A DNA stretch of 64,000 nucleotides from Paraburkholderia phenazinium (GTDB taxonomy: Bacteria > Pseudomonadota > Gammaproteobacteria > Burkholderiales > Burkholderiaceae): NCBI RefSeq assembly GCF_900142845.1, contig NZ_FSRU01000001.1, forward strand, positions 3,162,001 to 3,226,000, read 5' to 3'. Below the pieces are notes generated by a model. That model did not search any database. It saw only the letters and a program-made list of their open reading frames with translations, and had not been told where the DNA came from. Below are positions 24,589 through 33,139 of this stretch, piece by piece. Within the stretch, counting starts at the first letter, position 1, and every line of letters starts with the position of its first letter. The position numbers and the translations under genes were made by a program.

Positions 24589-25692
24589 ATGAACAAGCTG
24601 TTTTCAGCCGTCAAAGTCGGCCCCTACACCCTTTCCCATCGCGTCGCGATGGCGCCATTGACACGCATGCGTTCGGAGCCGGGTGACGTGCCGGGCGATC
24701 TGATGGTTGAGTACTACACGCAGCGCGCAACCGAAGGCGGCCTTATCGTCACGGAGGCAACCCCCGTTTCGGTACAGGGCTACGGCTATGCAATGGCCCC
24801 GGGGATCTACTCCGACGATCAGATTGCAGGATGGCGCCGGATCACCGATGCCGTGCACGCTAAAGGCGCTCGCATCTTCCTCCAGTTGTGGCATGTCGGC
24901 CGTCAGTCTCACCCCGATCTTCAGCCAGGCGGCGCGGCGCCCGTCGCTCCGTCCGCACTGAAAGCCGAAGGCCATGCCTATTCAGTGAACGGCGAAGTTG
25001 AATTCACGATGCCCCGCGCGCTTGAATTGCACGAAATCCCCGCCATTGTCGAGGACTTCCGCAGGGGGGCCGAACGGGCGCTGCGCGCGGGCTTCGACGG
25101 TGTGGAGCTGCACGGCGCAAACGGCTATCTGCCGGATCAGTTTCTGCAGGACGGTTCGAATGCTCGCACCGACGAGTACGGCGGCCCGATCGAAAATCGC
25201 GCACGTTTCCTCCTCGAAGTAACGGACGCACTGATTTCCGTGTGGGGAGCGGATCGGGTTGGCGTGCGCATTGCACCGAGCGGCACCTATGGCTCGATGC
25301 ATGACAGCGATCCGGAAACCACCTTCGGTTATGTGACGGAGCAGTTGGACAAGCGTGGCATCGGCTATCTCCACGTGGTCGAGCCACGCGTCAAGGGAAC
25401 GGAAACGATCGGCGAAGTTCACGATCCGGTCGCGGCGCGCCATCTGCGCCCGAAGTTCACCGGCACGCTCATCGCCGCAGGCGGCTTCACGAAAGAGACT
25501 GCGGACGCGATCATCGAAGCGGGCCACGCGGACATCGTCGCGTTTGGCCGCCACTTCATCGCCAACCCCGATCTGCCCGAGCGCCTACGGTTGAATCTGC
25601 CGCTCAACCGGTACGACCGGAGTACCTTTTATGGCGGCGACGCACGCGGTTACACCGACTACCCGTTCCATGCCGAAACGCAGGCGGCGTAA
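24589..25692 (+). CDS. old yellow enzyme family ene-reductase (NemA-like)
   Basis: 367 residues from the ATG at 24589 after AAGGAG. The FMN-dependent TIM barrel is complete: VAMAPLTRMRSEPGD (N-terminal FMN contact), GGLIVTEATPVS, LQLWHVGRQSHP, and the substrate-binding His-Asn pair in ELHGANGYLPDQFLQ, followed by SNARTDEYGGP-I-ENRARF. Such enzymes reduce activated C=C bonds and nitro compounds with NAD(P)H and are often induced by electrophiles. Here the gene follows an SDR gene and shares its upstream motif. The preferred substrate (maleimides, enones, nitrate esters) is not indicated by the sequence. Confidence 0.92.
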   Translation: MNKLFSAVKVGPYTLSHRVAMAPLTRMRSEPGDVPGDLMVEYYTQRATEGGLIVTEATPVSVQGYGYAMAPGIYSDDQIAGWRRITDAVHAKGARIFLQLWHVGRQSHPDLQPGGAAPVAPSALKAEGHAYSVNGEVEFTMPRALELHEIPAIVEDFRRGAERALRAGFDGVELHGANGYLPDQFLQDGSNARTDEYGGPIENRARFLLEVTDALISVWGADRVGVRIAPSGTYGSMHDSDPETTFGYVTEQLDKRGIGYLHVVEPRVKGTETIGEVHDPVAARHLRPKFTGTLIAAGGFTKETADAIIEAGHADIVAFGRHFIANPDLPERLRLNLPLNRYDRSTFYGGDARGYTDYPFHAETQAA

Positions 25693-25934
25693 TTCTGCAG
25701 CCCACCATCGGGATCCGGAAGAGCGGATTCCGGTACTTGACTCCCTTCACACAAGCACGCCCTGAACGACGCAGCGACCCGCGCTAACGTAGCGCCGGTC
25801 GTTGCGTTGGCCGCTACGGCACGGCAGGGCGAGCGTTTCCAATCTATCTCGCAGGACTCGATATGAGCATTCTGGTTCCGTATCCTCGCGGCTTCGCCTT
25901 CGACACGGACGTCATTCAACCCGTCTCCAGCGCT

Positions 25935-26867
25935 TCAACCAGACCATCCCGCCCGCCTGTAATCGCTCGGCGACACCCCGGACACCCGCTTGAACGCGCT
26001 GCTGAATGCGCTTTCGGATGCGTAACCCAACCTTGCCGCGAGAACGGCAATGGGTGTTTTCTCGTCGATTAGCGCCTGCTTTGCCATGCGCATGCGCCAC
26101 TGCGTGAGCCACGTGAGCGGAGCCACGCCCGCGACAGACCTGAAATGCACGCAGAACGCCGTACGCGACATTGCCGATGCGGCCGCAAGCTCATCCAGCC
26201 GCCACGCCCGGCCGGGATCGCCATGCATCAACCGTAGCGCGGGCGCAAGCCGCCTGTCGCCGATAGCGCGCAGCCAGCCGTCGGGGACTTCCGTGCCGCT
26301 GTCGAGATAGACGCGCAGCATTTCCACAAACATCAGTTGTGCCAGGTATGCCGAAGCAAGGCCGCTGCCCGGCAGGCCCGACGCGAACTCATTCACTAGC
26401 CGCGCAAGCAGCCATTGAAGAACGGTCGCCTGCTCGCAGTCCGCGCGGATGTGTATCAGCGGCGGCAGGACGTCGACCAGCAGCGCATCATTGGACGGTG
26501 CGAGCCTGATGTGCCCGCCGATCTGCGTGCAACCGTTGCCGTCGCCAATTTTCGCGGTCCGGATCCCGTCACCTGAGAAGACGGTGGCCGCATCGACCGG
26601 TTCCGCGTTCGGATCGCTTGCGAGGACAAACGAACGTTCACCCGTCAACAGAAAGACGTCTCCTTCGCGGACTGACACGGGTGCAGTCTGCGCATCGAGG
26701 CAAAGCCAGCAACTTCCCTTGACCAGTGCAAAGAATTTGATCTTTTTCGGCCGCGGAAAGCGGATCGCCCATGTGCCACCGGCGGAGAAGCCACCTGCCA
26801 CGACGGGTTGGGCGCCGAGCAGGCGAAGGATGTCCGACAGTGGATCGTTGTCGAATTTTGAACTCAT
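25935..26867 (-). CDS. AraC-family regulator with cupin_6 sensor domain
   Basis: 310 residues. The N-terminal ~190 residues are an AraC cupin_6 effector domain (FFALVKGSCWLCLD, VREGDVFLLTGERSFVL, LPPLIHI). Residues 200-305 hold two HTH motifs (LDELAAASAMSRTAFCVHFR and IAVLAARLGYASESAFSSAF) and the family signature ending FKRVSGVSPSDYRR. The gene is divergent from the SDR at 26954-27943 (86 bp between starts), the usual arrangement for a regulator and its target. The effector is unknown. Confidence 0.9.
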   Translation of the reverse strand: MSSKFDNDPLSDILRLLGAQPVVAGGFSAGGTWAIRFPRPKKIKFFALVKGSCWLCLDAQTAPVSVREGDVFLLTGERSFVLASDPNAEPVDAATVFSGDGIRTAKIGDGNGCTQIGGHIRLAPSNDALLVDVLPPLIHIRADCEQATVLQWLLARLVNEFASGLPGSGLASAYLAQLMFVEMLRVYLDSGTEVPDGWLRAIGDRRLAPALRLMHGDPGRAWRLDELAAASAMSRTAFCVHFRSVAGVAPLTWLTQWRMRMAKQALIDEKTPIAVLAARLGYASESAFSSAFKRVSGVSPSDYRRAGWSG

Positions 26868-26953
26868 GCGACAGTATCCCGTACTTTTGATTATTCATCG
26901 TACCGGAATTTGAGCCCACACTGTGCGCATCATTGTTCGTCCAGGAAGACGCC

Positions 26954-27943
26954 ATGCTGACGCCACAACAACCGCTTGGTTCGGGTTTCGGAGCCGCCAC
27001 CACCACCGATGAAGTCATGACCGGCATCGATCTTTCCGGCAAGACCGCGATCGTGACCGGAGGCTACTCAGGCCTCGGGCGTGAAACCGCGCGAGTCCTG
27101 CGCGCCGCCGGAGCACGCGTCATCGTTCCCGCGCGTGACCTGAGCCGCGCCCGCGAAGCACTGGCCGGCATGGACGTCGAAATCGCGCCGATGGACCTGC
27201 TCGATCCTACGTCTATCGACGCCTTTGCTGCATCGTTTCTCGAATCGACACCGGCGCTGCACATCCTCGTCAACAGCGCCGCGATTATGGCCGTGCCGGA
27301 ATTGACACGCGACGCGCGAGGGTATGAGTATCAGTTCGCGACCAATCATCTCGGCCACTTCCAGCTCACCACGCGGCTCTTGCCGACGCTGCGCAATGCG
27401 AATGGCGCTCGCGTGGTGTCGGTCTCATCGATCGGTCACCGCTATTCGCCGGTATTTCTCGACGATCCGCATTTCGAGCACCGTCAGTACATCCCGTTGG
27501 CAGGATATGGGCAGTCGAAGACGGCCAACATCCTGTTCGCCGTTGCGCTTGACCAGCGGGAGAAGGCCCATGGCGTACGCGCATTTTCGCTGCATCCGGG
27601 CGCCATTGCGGATACCGGGCTGGGGAAATACATACCGCTCGAACACAGGGTGGCAGCGGGCGTCATTGATGAACAAGGCAAGCCCGTGCGTGATCCGGCA
27701 AGACAACTCAAGACCATCGGGCAGGGAGCGGCCACGCAAGTCTGGTGCGCAACAAGCCAGCAACTGAACAGCCTGGGCGGCGTGTATTGCGAAAATGTCG
27801 ACGTGGCCCCAGTGATGAAGGAACAGCCGGAGAAGATCGATATGGCGGATGCCATGAGGCTTACGGGCGTAGTGCCCTATGCCATCGACCCCGCCTCCGC
27901 CGATGACCTTTGGGAACTCAGCGAGCGGCTTCTCAACTGGTAG
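26954..27943 (+). CDS. short-chain dehydrogenase, retinol-dehydrogenase-like oxidoreductase
   Basis: 329 residues from the ATG at 26954 after AGGAAGACGCC. It is a longer SDR: TGGYSGLG cofactor motif (residues 37-44), VPARDLSRA, LVNSAAIM, YQFATNHLGHFQLT, VSVSSIGH, YGQSK catalytic Tyr-Lys, and a C-terminal extension with GVYCENVDVAP. This layout is that of the retinol dehydrogenase / WW-domain oxidoreductase-like bacterial group, which act on aldehydes, ketones or alcohols. Divergent AraC regulator upstream. Substrate unknown. Confidence 0.85.
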   Translation: MLTPQQPLGSGFGAATTTDEVMTGIDLSGKTAIVTGGYSGLGRETARVLRAAGARVIVPARDLSRAREALAGMDVEIAPMDLLDPTSIDAFAASFLESTPALHILVNSAAIMAVPELTRDARGYEYQFATNHLGHFQLTTRLLPTLRNANGARVVSVSSIGHRYSPVFLDDPHFEHRQYIPLAGYGQSKTANILFAVALDQREKAHGVRAFSLHPGAIADTGLGKYIPLEHRVAAGVIDEQGKPVRDPARQLKTIGQGAATQVWCATSQQLNSLGGVYCENVDVAPVMKEQPEKIDMADAMRLTGVVPYAIDPASADDLWELSERLLNW

Positions 27944-28065
27944 CATGAAACCCGGCTCAGGCGCCGTGGACCCGTATCGCAGCCAGTAGCGGCAGCTCAC
28001 GCCGCATACGCCTCGAAGCGGACAGGCTTATACTCGGTCGACTCCCACGGACTCACACCTCAGGC

Positions 28066-28821
28066 ATGCCAAAGCACACCGCTCATCCTGAGCGGCATCC
28101 ATCCGAATTGCCGCTCGCTACGCCGAGCTTCGCGTCAGTGTCGATGGCCTCGCTGATTGCGGTTCTTGCGTGGCTGGCCTTCGTCGCACAGACCGACATC
28201 ACGATTGGAAGAATGCTGATGCGCGGTCTGGGCGTGATCGAGGGTATCGAGCGGATCAGCAGCTATCTGACGAACCTCACGGTCCTCGCCGTCGCCATCG
28301 GTTTTACTTGTGTGGCACTGCGAGCACGCTCCGCGCCCGGGCGCTTTTTCCGCAAGCCGCCGGTGCTCACCGCTGTCGTCGTGTATATCGTGTTCGTCGG
28401 CATTGCCTATAACACCCTGCTGCGCCATCTATGGACGCCAGCCGGCTTCCGCTCGCTGCTCAACGAATCGCTGCATACGGTCATCCCGCTGCTGTGCGCG
28501 CTGTACTGGCTGCTGTTCGTTCCGCGCTTTCATCTGCAATTGCGCCACTGCCTCTTCTGGCTGGTCTATCCGCTCGGCTATCTGTTCATGACACTTTGGC
28601 GCGGCAGCGAAACCGATTTCTATCCTTATCCGTTCATCAACGTCAGCGAGCTCGGTTACGAGCGTGTGCTCGTCAATACCCTGTTGCTGCTGCTCGGCTT
28701 CGTCCTTTTGATGGGCGTCTTCATCGCGATCAATCATCGCCGTCCGCGTCCGGTGCCAGCCGTCGATGCTCGCCAACCTGATGGCAGCGATCGCATCAAG
28801 GACCGTTCGCTGAACCCTTGA
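28066..28821 (+). CDS. Pr6Pr-family integral membrane protein
   Basis: 251 residues with six hydrophobic segments at about 28-46, 65-85, 98-118, 133-151, 160-178 and 208-228. Characteristic motifs are RISSYLTNLTVLAVAIGFTC (near 64-83), YNTLLRHLWTPAG, LLNESLHTVIPLLCALYWLL and the WLVYPLGYLFMTLWRG segment followed by FYPYPFINV. These match the Pr6Pr (FAR-17a/AIG1-like) membrane family of unknown biochemical role. The C-terminal 25 residues are hydrophilic. It stands alone between an SDR gene and the siderophore locus. Confidence 0.8.
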   Translation: MPKHTAHPERHPSELPLATPSFASVSMASLIAVLAWLAFVAQTDITIGRMLMRGLGVIEGIERISSYLTNLTVLAVAIGFTCVALRARSAPGRFFRKPPVLTAVVVYIVFVGIAYNTLLRHLWTPAGFRSLLNESLHTVIPLLCALYWLLFVPRFHLQLRHCLFWLVYPLGYLFMTLWRGSETDFYPYPFINVSELGYERVLVNTLLLLLGFVLLMGVFIAINHRRPRPVPAVDARQPDGSDRIKDRSLNP

Positions 28822-28892
28822 GCCGCGACTCGGCAAGTTCTTCGCACTGCATCGCATTGAATCGCGACGAAGGCGGCCACGCCGCACCAACG

Positions 28893-29672
28893 CTACAGCT
28901 TCAAATACCGCTGCGGCGTTTCCCCCATGGTCCTTTTGAACATCGTGATAAAGGCACTGGAGTTGGTATAGCCGAGTTTGGTGGCGATCGTCCCCACCGC
29001 CACGCCCTGCGCAATCAGCGAAACCGCCTCGACCAGTCTGAGCTGTTGCCGCCATTGTCCAAAGGTCAAACCGGTCTCGTCGCGGAACAGACGCGCAAGC
29101 GTGCGCTCGCTAGCACCGGCACGCTCGCCCCACGTGCCAAGCGAATCGCAGTTATCCGGCTCGTTGAGCAGACGTTCGCAGATCTGCCGCAAGCGGCGAT
29201 CGTTCGGTAACGGCAGGCCGCCCTCCGTCGCCTCCGGTGCATCCAGCATTTCCTTGAGCAGCAACGGCGTGATCAGCGCGGCGCGCCGGTCGGGATCGTC
29301 CTTCTTGTCTTCGATCATGGCCGCGACGAGTTCGCGCAACAGCGGCGATATCGACAGCACCCGGCAGCCGGCCGCAGGCCAAGGCGAGGCTTCCGGTTCA
29401 AAGTAGACGCTGTGCATCAAGACCTCGCCCGTCGCCCACAACTCGTGGCCGATACGCGGTGGGATCCACAGACCGCGACGCGGCCCGAGCGTCCACATGC
29501 CGGTCTGCGTCACCACCCGCAGCACGCCGCGCACGGTGTAGACGAATTGCGCCTGCTCGTGCGAATGCCACGCCTGCCTATCTCCATCTCGATAATCATA
29601 GCAACTGGCTATGATGTCGCGCGACTGCCGCGGATATCGGATGTCGGGGGTTAAGCGCCACGCCTGGTCCAC
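28893..29672 (-). CDS. AraC-family regulator, divergent from siderophore receptor
   Basis: 259 residues. An N-terminal AraC-type cupin (HSHEQAQFVYTVRGVLRVVT, GPRRGLWIPPRIGHEL) is followed by a C-terminal double HTH (ERAGASERTLARLFRDETG; IATKLGYTNSSAFITMFKRT). This is the NimR-like single-cupin branch. It starts 187 bp from the TonB receptor on the opposite strand, so it may control the siderophore genes, as AraC regulators such as PchR and AlcR do. Its family is more often tied to efflux genes, so this is uncertain. Confidence 0.88.
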   Translation of the reverse strand: MDQAWRLTPDIRYPRQSRDIIASCYDYRDGDRQAWHSHEQAQFVYTVRGVLRVVTQTGMWTLGPRRGLWIPPRIGHELWATGEVLMHSVYFEPEASPWPAAGCRVLSISPLLRELVAAMIEDKKDDPDRRAALITPLLLKEMLDAPEATEGGLPLPNDRRLRQICERLLNEPDNCDSLGTWGERAGASERTLARLFRDETGLTFGQWRQQLRLVEAVSLIAQGVAVGTIATKLGYTNSSAFITMFKRTMGETPQRYLKL

Positions 29673-29792
29673 CTTCTACGCTCCTCGAAAAACCGCCAGA
29701 AATTGTCTGTTTCACGAAGTTTGTTGGCGATACCTCGTGAGACCTCATCGGTTATCTTATTTTGCACTTGATGGGAACGAACTGGCAATGCA

Positions 29793-29812
29793 AATAGTAA
29801 TGATTCTTAATA
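29793..29812. promoter_or_regulatory. possible Fur box before siderophore receptor
   Basis: AATAGTAATGATTCTTAATA is AT-rich and similar to the Fur consensus (GATAATGATAATCATTATC), about 50 bp upstream of the receptor ATG. The match is partial, so Fur control is a reasonable inference rather than a clear call. Confidence 0.4.
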
Positions 29813-29859
29813 GCATTGGCGGGCGTTTGCGGCCTTTTAAATTAAACCAGGAACAGGAA

Positions 29860-32142
29860 ATGACTCGGGGAAAGGAACACACCGGCCAGCCGGACACGGC
29901 GGGCTGCCTGCGCACACGGAAATTCACATGCTTCCGGCTGATGCCGATTGCGGCAGGCCTGCTGCTCGCGAACGCCGGCCACGCCCAGTCGCTGCCCGCA
30001 GGCGCCGCCCCGGCAACCGGCGCGTCCGAGCCGCGTGCCGCCTCCGCTCATGCCGCAGAGGATGCGCAACTTCCCGTCGTCCGCGTGACCGACGCCCGTG
30101 CGGCCGAGACGGGCACCGGACCGGTAGTCGGCTATGTGGCGCGCCAGAGCACCGCGGGCACCAAGACAGATACGCCGCTCATCAAGACGCCGCAGGCGGT
30201 GTCCGTCGTCACGCGCGACCAGATGGACATCCAGGACGCGCAAAGCGTGGCGCAGGCGTTGCGCTATACGTCCGGCGTCAATCCGGAACAGCGCGGCACC
30301 AACACGGATTCGCTGGAGTATCTGTATGCACGCGGCTTTCTGATCGACGAGTTCTGGAATGGTCTGCGCACGCCGGGGCCTGCTGGCGGCTTCGGGTTCA
30401 ATGTGACCAGTTTCGATCCGTATATGTTCGAACGCATCGAGCTCGTGCACGGCCCGGCTTCCGTACTGTATGGGCAGGGCTCGCCGGGCGGCGTCGTGAA
30501 TCTCGTGAGCAAGTTGCCGACCGCGGAGCCGTTGCATGAGATCGGCTTTCAAACCGGCAGTTATGGACGTGTGCAGGGTTTCTTCGACTTCAGCGGTCCG
30601 CTCGATCAGGACGGCAAGGTCCTCTACCGTTTGACGGCCGACGGCTTCAACACCGGCACGCAGACCGACTACGTGAACCAGCAGCGCTTCGCGATCGCCC
30701 CCACCATCACGTGGCGACCGACGAAGGACACCACGCTCACGGTCTATGCAAACTACCAGGCCGATCCGGAGGCCGGGCTCTACAACACGGTGCCGGTGGT
30801 CGGCACAATCCAGACCGGTGTGTCGCAACTGCCCCGCAGTTTCAATCCGGGCGAGCCGACTTTCGACAGCTTCCGCAAGACCCAGGAGTCGATCGGCTAT
30901 CAGTTCGACCAGCGTCTGAACGACATCTGGTCGCTCAGGCAAAGCTACCGGTTTCTGCACAACAGCCAGACCGTGCAGTACGTGGCCGACGACCTCGGCT
31001 ACGTGAACAACGGCACGGAGCTCGCGCGCGAGGCGTACCTGAACTACGGCATGGTCAACTCGAACACGATCGACAATCAGGCGATCGCCCGATTCGGTAC
31101 CGGACCCGTGTCGCATCAGGTGACGGTGGGCGTTGACTACCAGAACATCCAGTTCGATCACCACTTCTACGGCTCGGCGGACAACAACGTGCCGTCGCTG
31201 AGCATCACGAATCCGCAATACGGTCTCGCGATTCCGTATCCGACGTTCCTGTTCGGCACGTCGCAGGCGGAGTCCGTCAAGCAACTGGGCACCTATGCGC
31301 AGGATCAGTTCGATATCGGTCGCTGGTCGTTCCTGCTCGGCGTGCGTGAAGACTGGACCAACGAAGATTCGACGTCCTACGCGAACGGCTCGTCCACAAG
31401 TCAGTTCAACCGGGCATTCACCTGGCGCGCCGGCGGCACGTATCAGTTCGACAACGGCATCGCGCCCTATGCTAGCTATACGAAGTCGTTCCTGCCGCAA
31501 GTGGGCGCCGACTATAACGGCAAGGCGTTCGATCCGACCACCGGCGAGCAATACGAAGTCGGCGTGAAATTCCAGCCGAAGGGTTACAACAGCTTCGTCA
31601 CGGTTTCGGCGTTTCACCTGACGCAGAACGACGTCCTGACGACCGACCCGGTGCACACCGGCTTTCAGGTCGAGACCGGTCAGGTGCGTTCGCAGGGTTT
31701 CGAAGTTGAAGCGCATGCGAGCCTGACCAACAACCTGCAACTGATCGCGAGCTACACCTACACGAATCTGCTGAACACCAAGAGCAATACCGCCGATCTC
31801 GACAAGGTGCCGGTCGGTATTCCGCGCAATACGGCCTCGCTGTGGGCGGATTACACGCTTCATGCCGGTCCGCTCGCCGGGTTGCAGTTCGGCACGGGCG
31901 TGCGCTATATCGGCGGTTCGTATGGCGATACGGCGAATACGCTGCTGACGTCGTCCGCGACGCTGGTCGATCTCGCCGTGCGCTACGACCTTGGCCAGGC
32001 GTTCAGCAGCTTGCGCGGCTGGACGGCGTCGCTCAATGCAAGCAACCTGCTCAATCGCGAATACATGGCGTCCTGCAGCAATGGCTCGTGTTATTGGGGC
32101 GAAGGACGGCTCGTACTGGCGGGGTTGAAGTACCAGTGGTGA
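29860..32142 (+). CDS. TonB-dependent siderophore receptor
   Basis: 760 residues from the ATG at 29860 (AGGAACAGGAA upstream); longer frames upstream are not signal-peptide-like. A signal peptide (LMPIAAGLLLANAGHA) is followed by a plug domain: TPQAVSVVTRDQMDIQDAQS, LRYTSGV, LVHGPASVLYGQGSPGGVVN. A 22-strand barrel ends in the typical aromatic GLKYQW. This is the FhuA/FpvA-like siderophore family that moves ferric-hydroxamate or mixed siderophores across the outer membrane with TonB. Downstream FhuD- and FhuB-like genes on the same strand support a ferric-siderophore import role. Confidence 0.93.
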   Translation: MTRGKEHTGQPDTAGCLRTRKFTCFRLMPIAAGLLLANAGHAQSLPAGAAPATGASEPRAASAHAAEDAQLPVVRVTDARAAETGTGPVVGYVARQSTAGTKTDTPLIKTPQAVSVVTRDQMDIQDAQSVAQALRYTSGVNPEQRGTNTDSLEYLYARGFLIDEFWNGLRTPGPAGGFGFNVTSFDPYMFERIELVHGPASVLYGQGSPGGVVNLVSKLPTAEPLHEIGFQTGSYGRVQGFFDFSGPLDQDGKVLYRLTADGFNTGTQTDYVNQQRFAIAPTITWRPTKDTTLTVYANYQADPEAGLYNTVPVVGTIQTGVSQLPRSFNPGEPTFDSFRKTQESIGYQFDQRLNDIWSLRQSYRFLHNSQTVQYVADDLGYVNNGTELAREAYLNYGMVNSNTIDNQAIARFGTGPVSHQVTVGVDYQNIQFDHHFYGSADNNVPSLSITNPQYGLAIPYPTFLFGTSQAESVKQLGTYAQDQFDIGRWSFLLGVREDWTNEDSTSYANGSSTSQFNRAFTWRAGGTYQFDNGIAPYASYTKSFLPQVGADYNGKAFDPTTGEQYEVGVKFQPKGYNSFVTVSAFHLTQNDVLTTDPVHTGFQVETGQVRSQGFEVEAHASLTNNLQLIASYTYTNLLNTKSNTADLDKVPVGIPRNTASLWADYTLHAGPLAGLQFGTGVRYIGGSYGDTANTLLTSSATLVDLAVRYDLGQAFSSLRGWTASLNASNLLNREYMASCSNGSCYWGEGRLVLAGLKYQW

Positions 32143-32179
32143 TCACGCTGAGGCAAGCGGTTCTCGAGGGGTTGCGGCG

Positions 32180-33139
32180 ATGAACCGCCGTACATGGCTG
32201 GCGGCGCTGCTCGGTGCGGTTTCGACAGCGGCGCTCGGCGCGTCCGGCGCCGGCGCGCGACCGCCGCAACGCATCGTCGTACTCGACTGGGCGCTGACGG
32301 AGATGCTGTTGTCGATCGGCGTGGCGCCGGTCGGCGCGGCAAATACCACGGGGTTTCGCCGCAACTTTCCGGCTAGCGATCTGCCAGCTGCCGTGGTCGA
32401 TCTCGGGCTCATGTTCCAGCCGAACCTGGAACTAATGCGTTCACTAAATCCGGACCTGATCGTCATCTCACCGGCTCATGCGGCGTTGCGCGCGTCGCTT
32501 GAGCGGCTCGCACCCACGGTCACCTTCGGCCAATACCGGTCGAGCCCGACACCTTACACGGCCGCACGTAACGAAACGCTGCAACTAGCGCGGATGCTCG
32601 CTTGCACACCCCGTGCACAGGTCATGCTGGCAAACGCCGACCGCTCGCTCGACGACGCGCGCATCCATCTCGCCGCACGACATGGCGCGCGCAACATCGC
32701 GCTGTATGTCGTGCGATTTCTCGATGAGACGCATCTGCGTGTCTACGGATCGCAGAGCCTGTTTGGCGAAATGCTGACCACACTCGGGCTGCAAAACGCG
32801 TGGCAAGGCTCGCCTCGCGCGGGCGGTTACTCGACCATTCCATTTGAGGCACTGGAGCCGGCGCCGGGTACCGCGTTGCTCTATCTTCAGCCATTGCCGT
32901 TACCTGTCGTGAACATGATGAAAAGCAGTCCCCTGTGGGCCGCCATGCCGTTCGCAAGAGCCGGCCATATGATCGGCGTGCCGGGCGTCCCTCCCGAGGG
33001 CGGCGTGCCCTCAGCAGTTTATTTTGCCAACCTGCTGGTCGACGCACTCACGCAGACAAGCGCACGCTCAAGCCTCACAAGTACGGTGTCCTCCCTGCCT
33101 GGCAATGCACGTGACGATGCAATGGAGGACCTCGCGTGA
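32180..33139 (+). CDS. periplasmic ferric-siderophore-binding protein (FhuD-like)
   Basis: 319 residues with a Tat-like signal (MNRRTWLAALLGAVSTAALG). The class III periplasmic binding fold is visible: RIVVLDWALTEMLLSIGVAP, VVDLGLMFQPNLELMRSLNP-DLIVISP, and YGSQSLFGEMLTTLGLQNAW. FhuD-type proteins bind ferric hydroxamates and deliver them to FhuB. The gene is 37 bp after the receptor gene, and its end overlaps the start of the permease gene by 4 bp (GTGA), so translation is probably coupled. The final ~30 residues (Ser/Thr-rich) are not part of the fold. Confidence 0.88.
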   Translation: MNRRTWLAALLGAVSTAALGASGAGARPPQRIVVLDWALTEMLLSIGVAPVGAANTTGFRRNFPASDLPAAVVDLGLMFQPNLELMRSLNPDLIVISPAHAALRASLERLAPTVTFGQYRSSPTPYTAARNETLQLARMLACTPRAQVMLANADRSLDDARIHLAARHGARNIALYVVRFLDETHLRVYGSQSLFGEMLTTLGLQNAWQGSPRAGGYSTIPFEALEPAPGTALLYLQPLPLPVVNMMKSSPLWAAMPFARAGHMIGVPGVPPEGGVPSAVYFANLLVDALTQTSARSSLTSTVSSLPGNARDDAMEDLA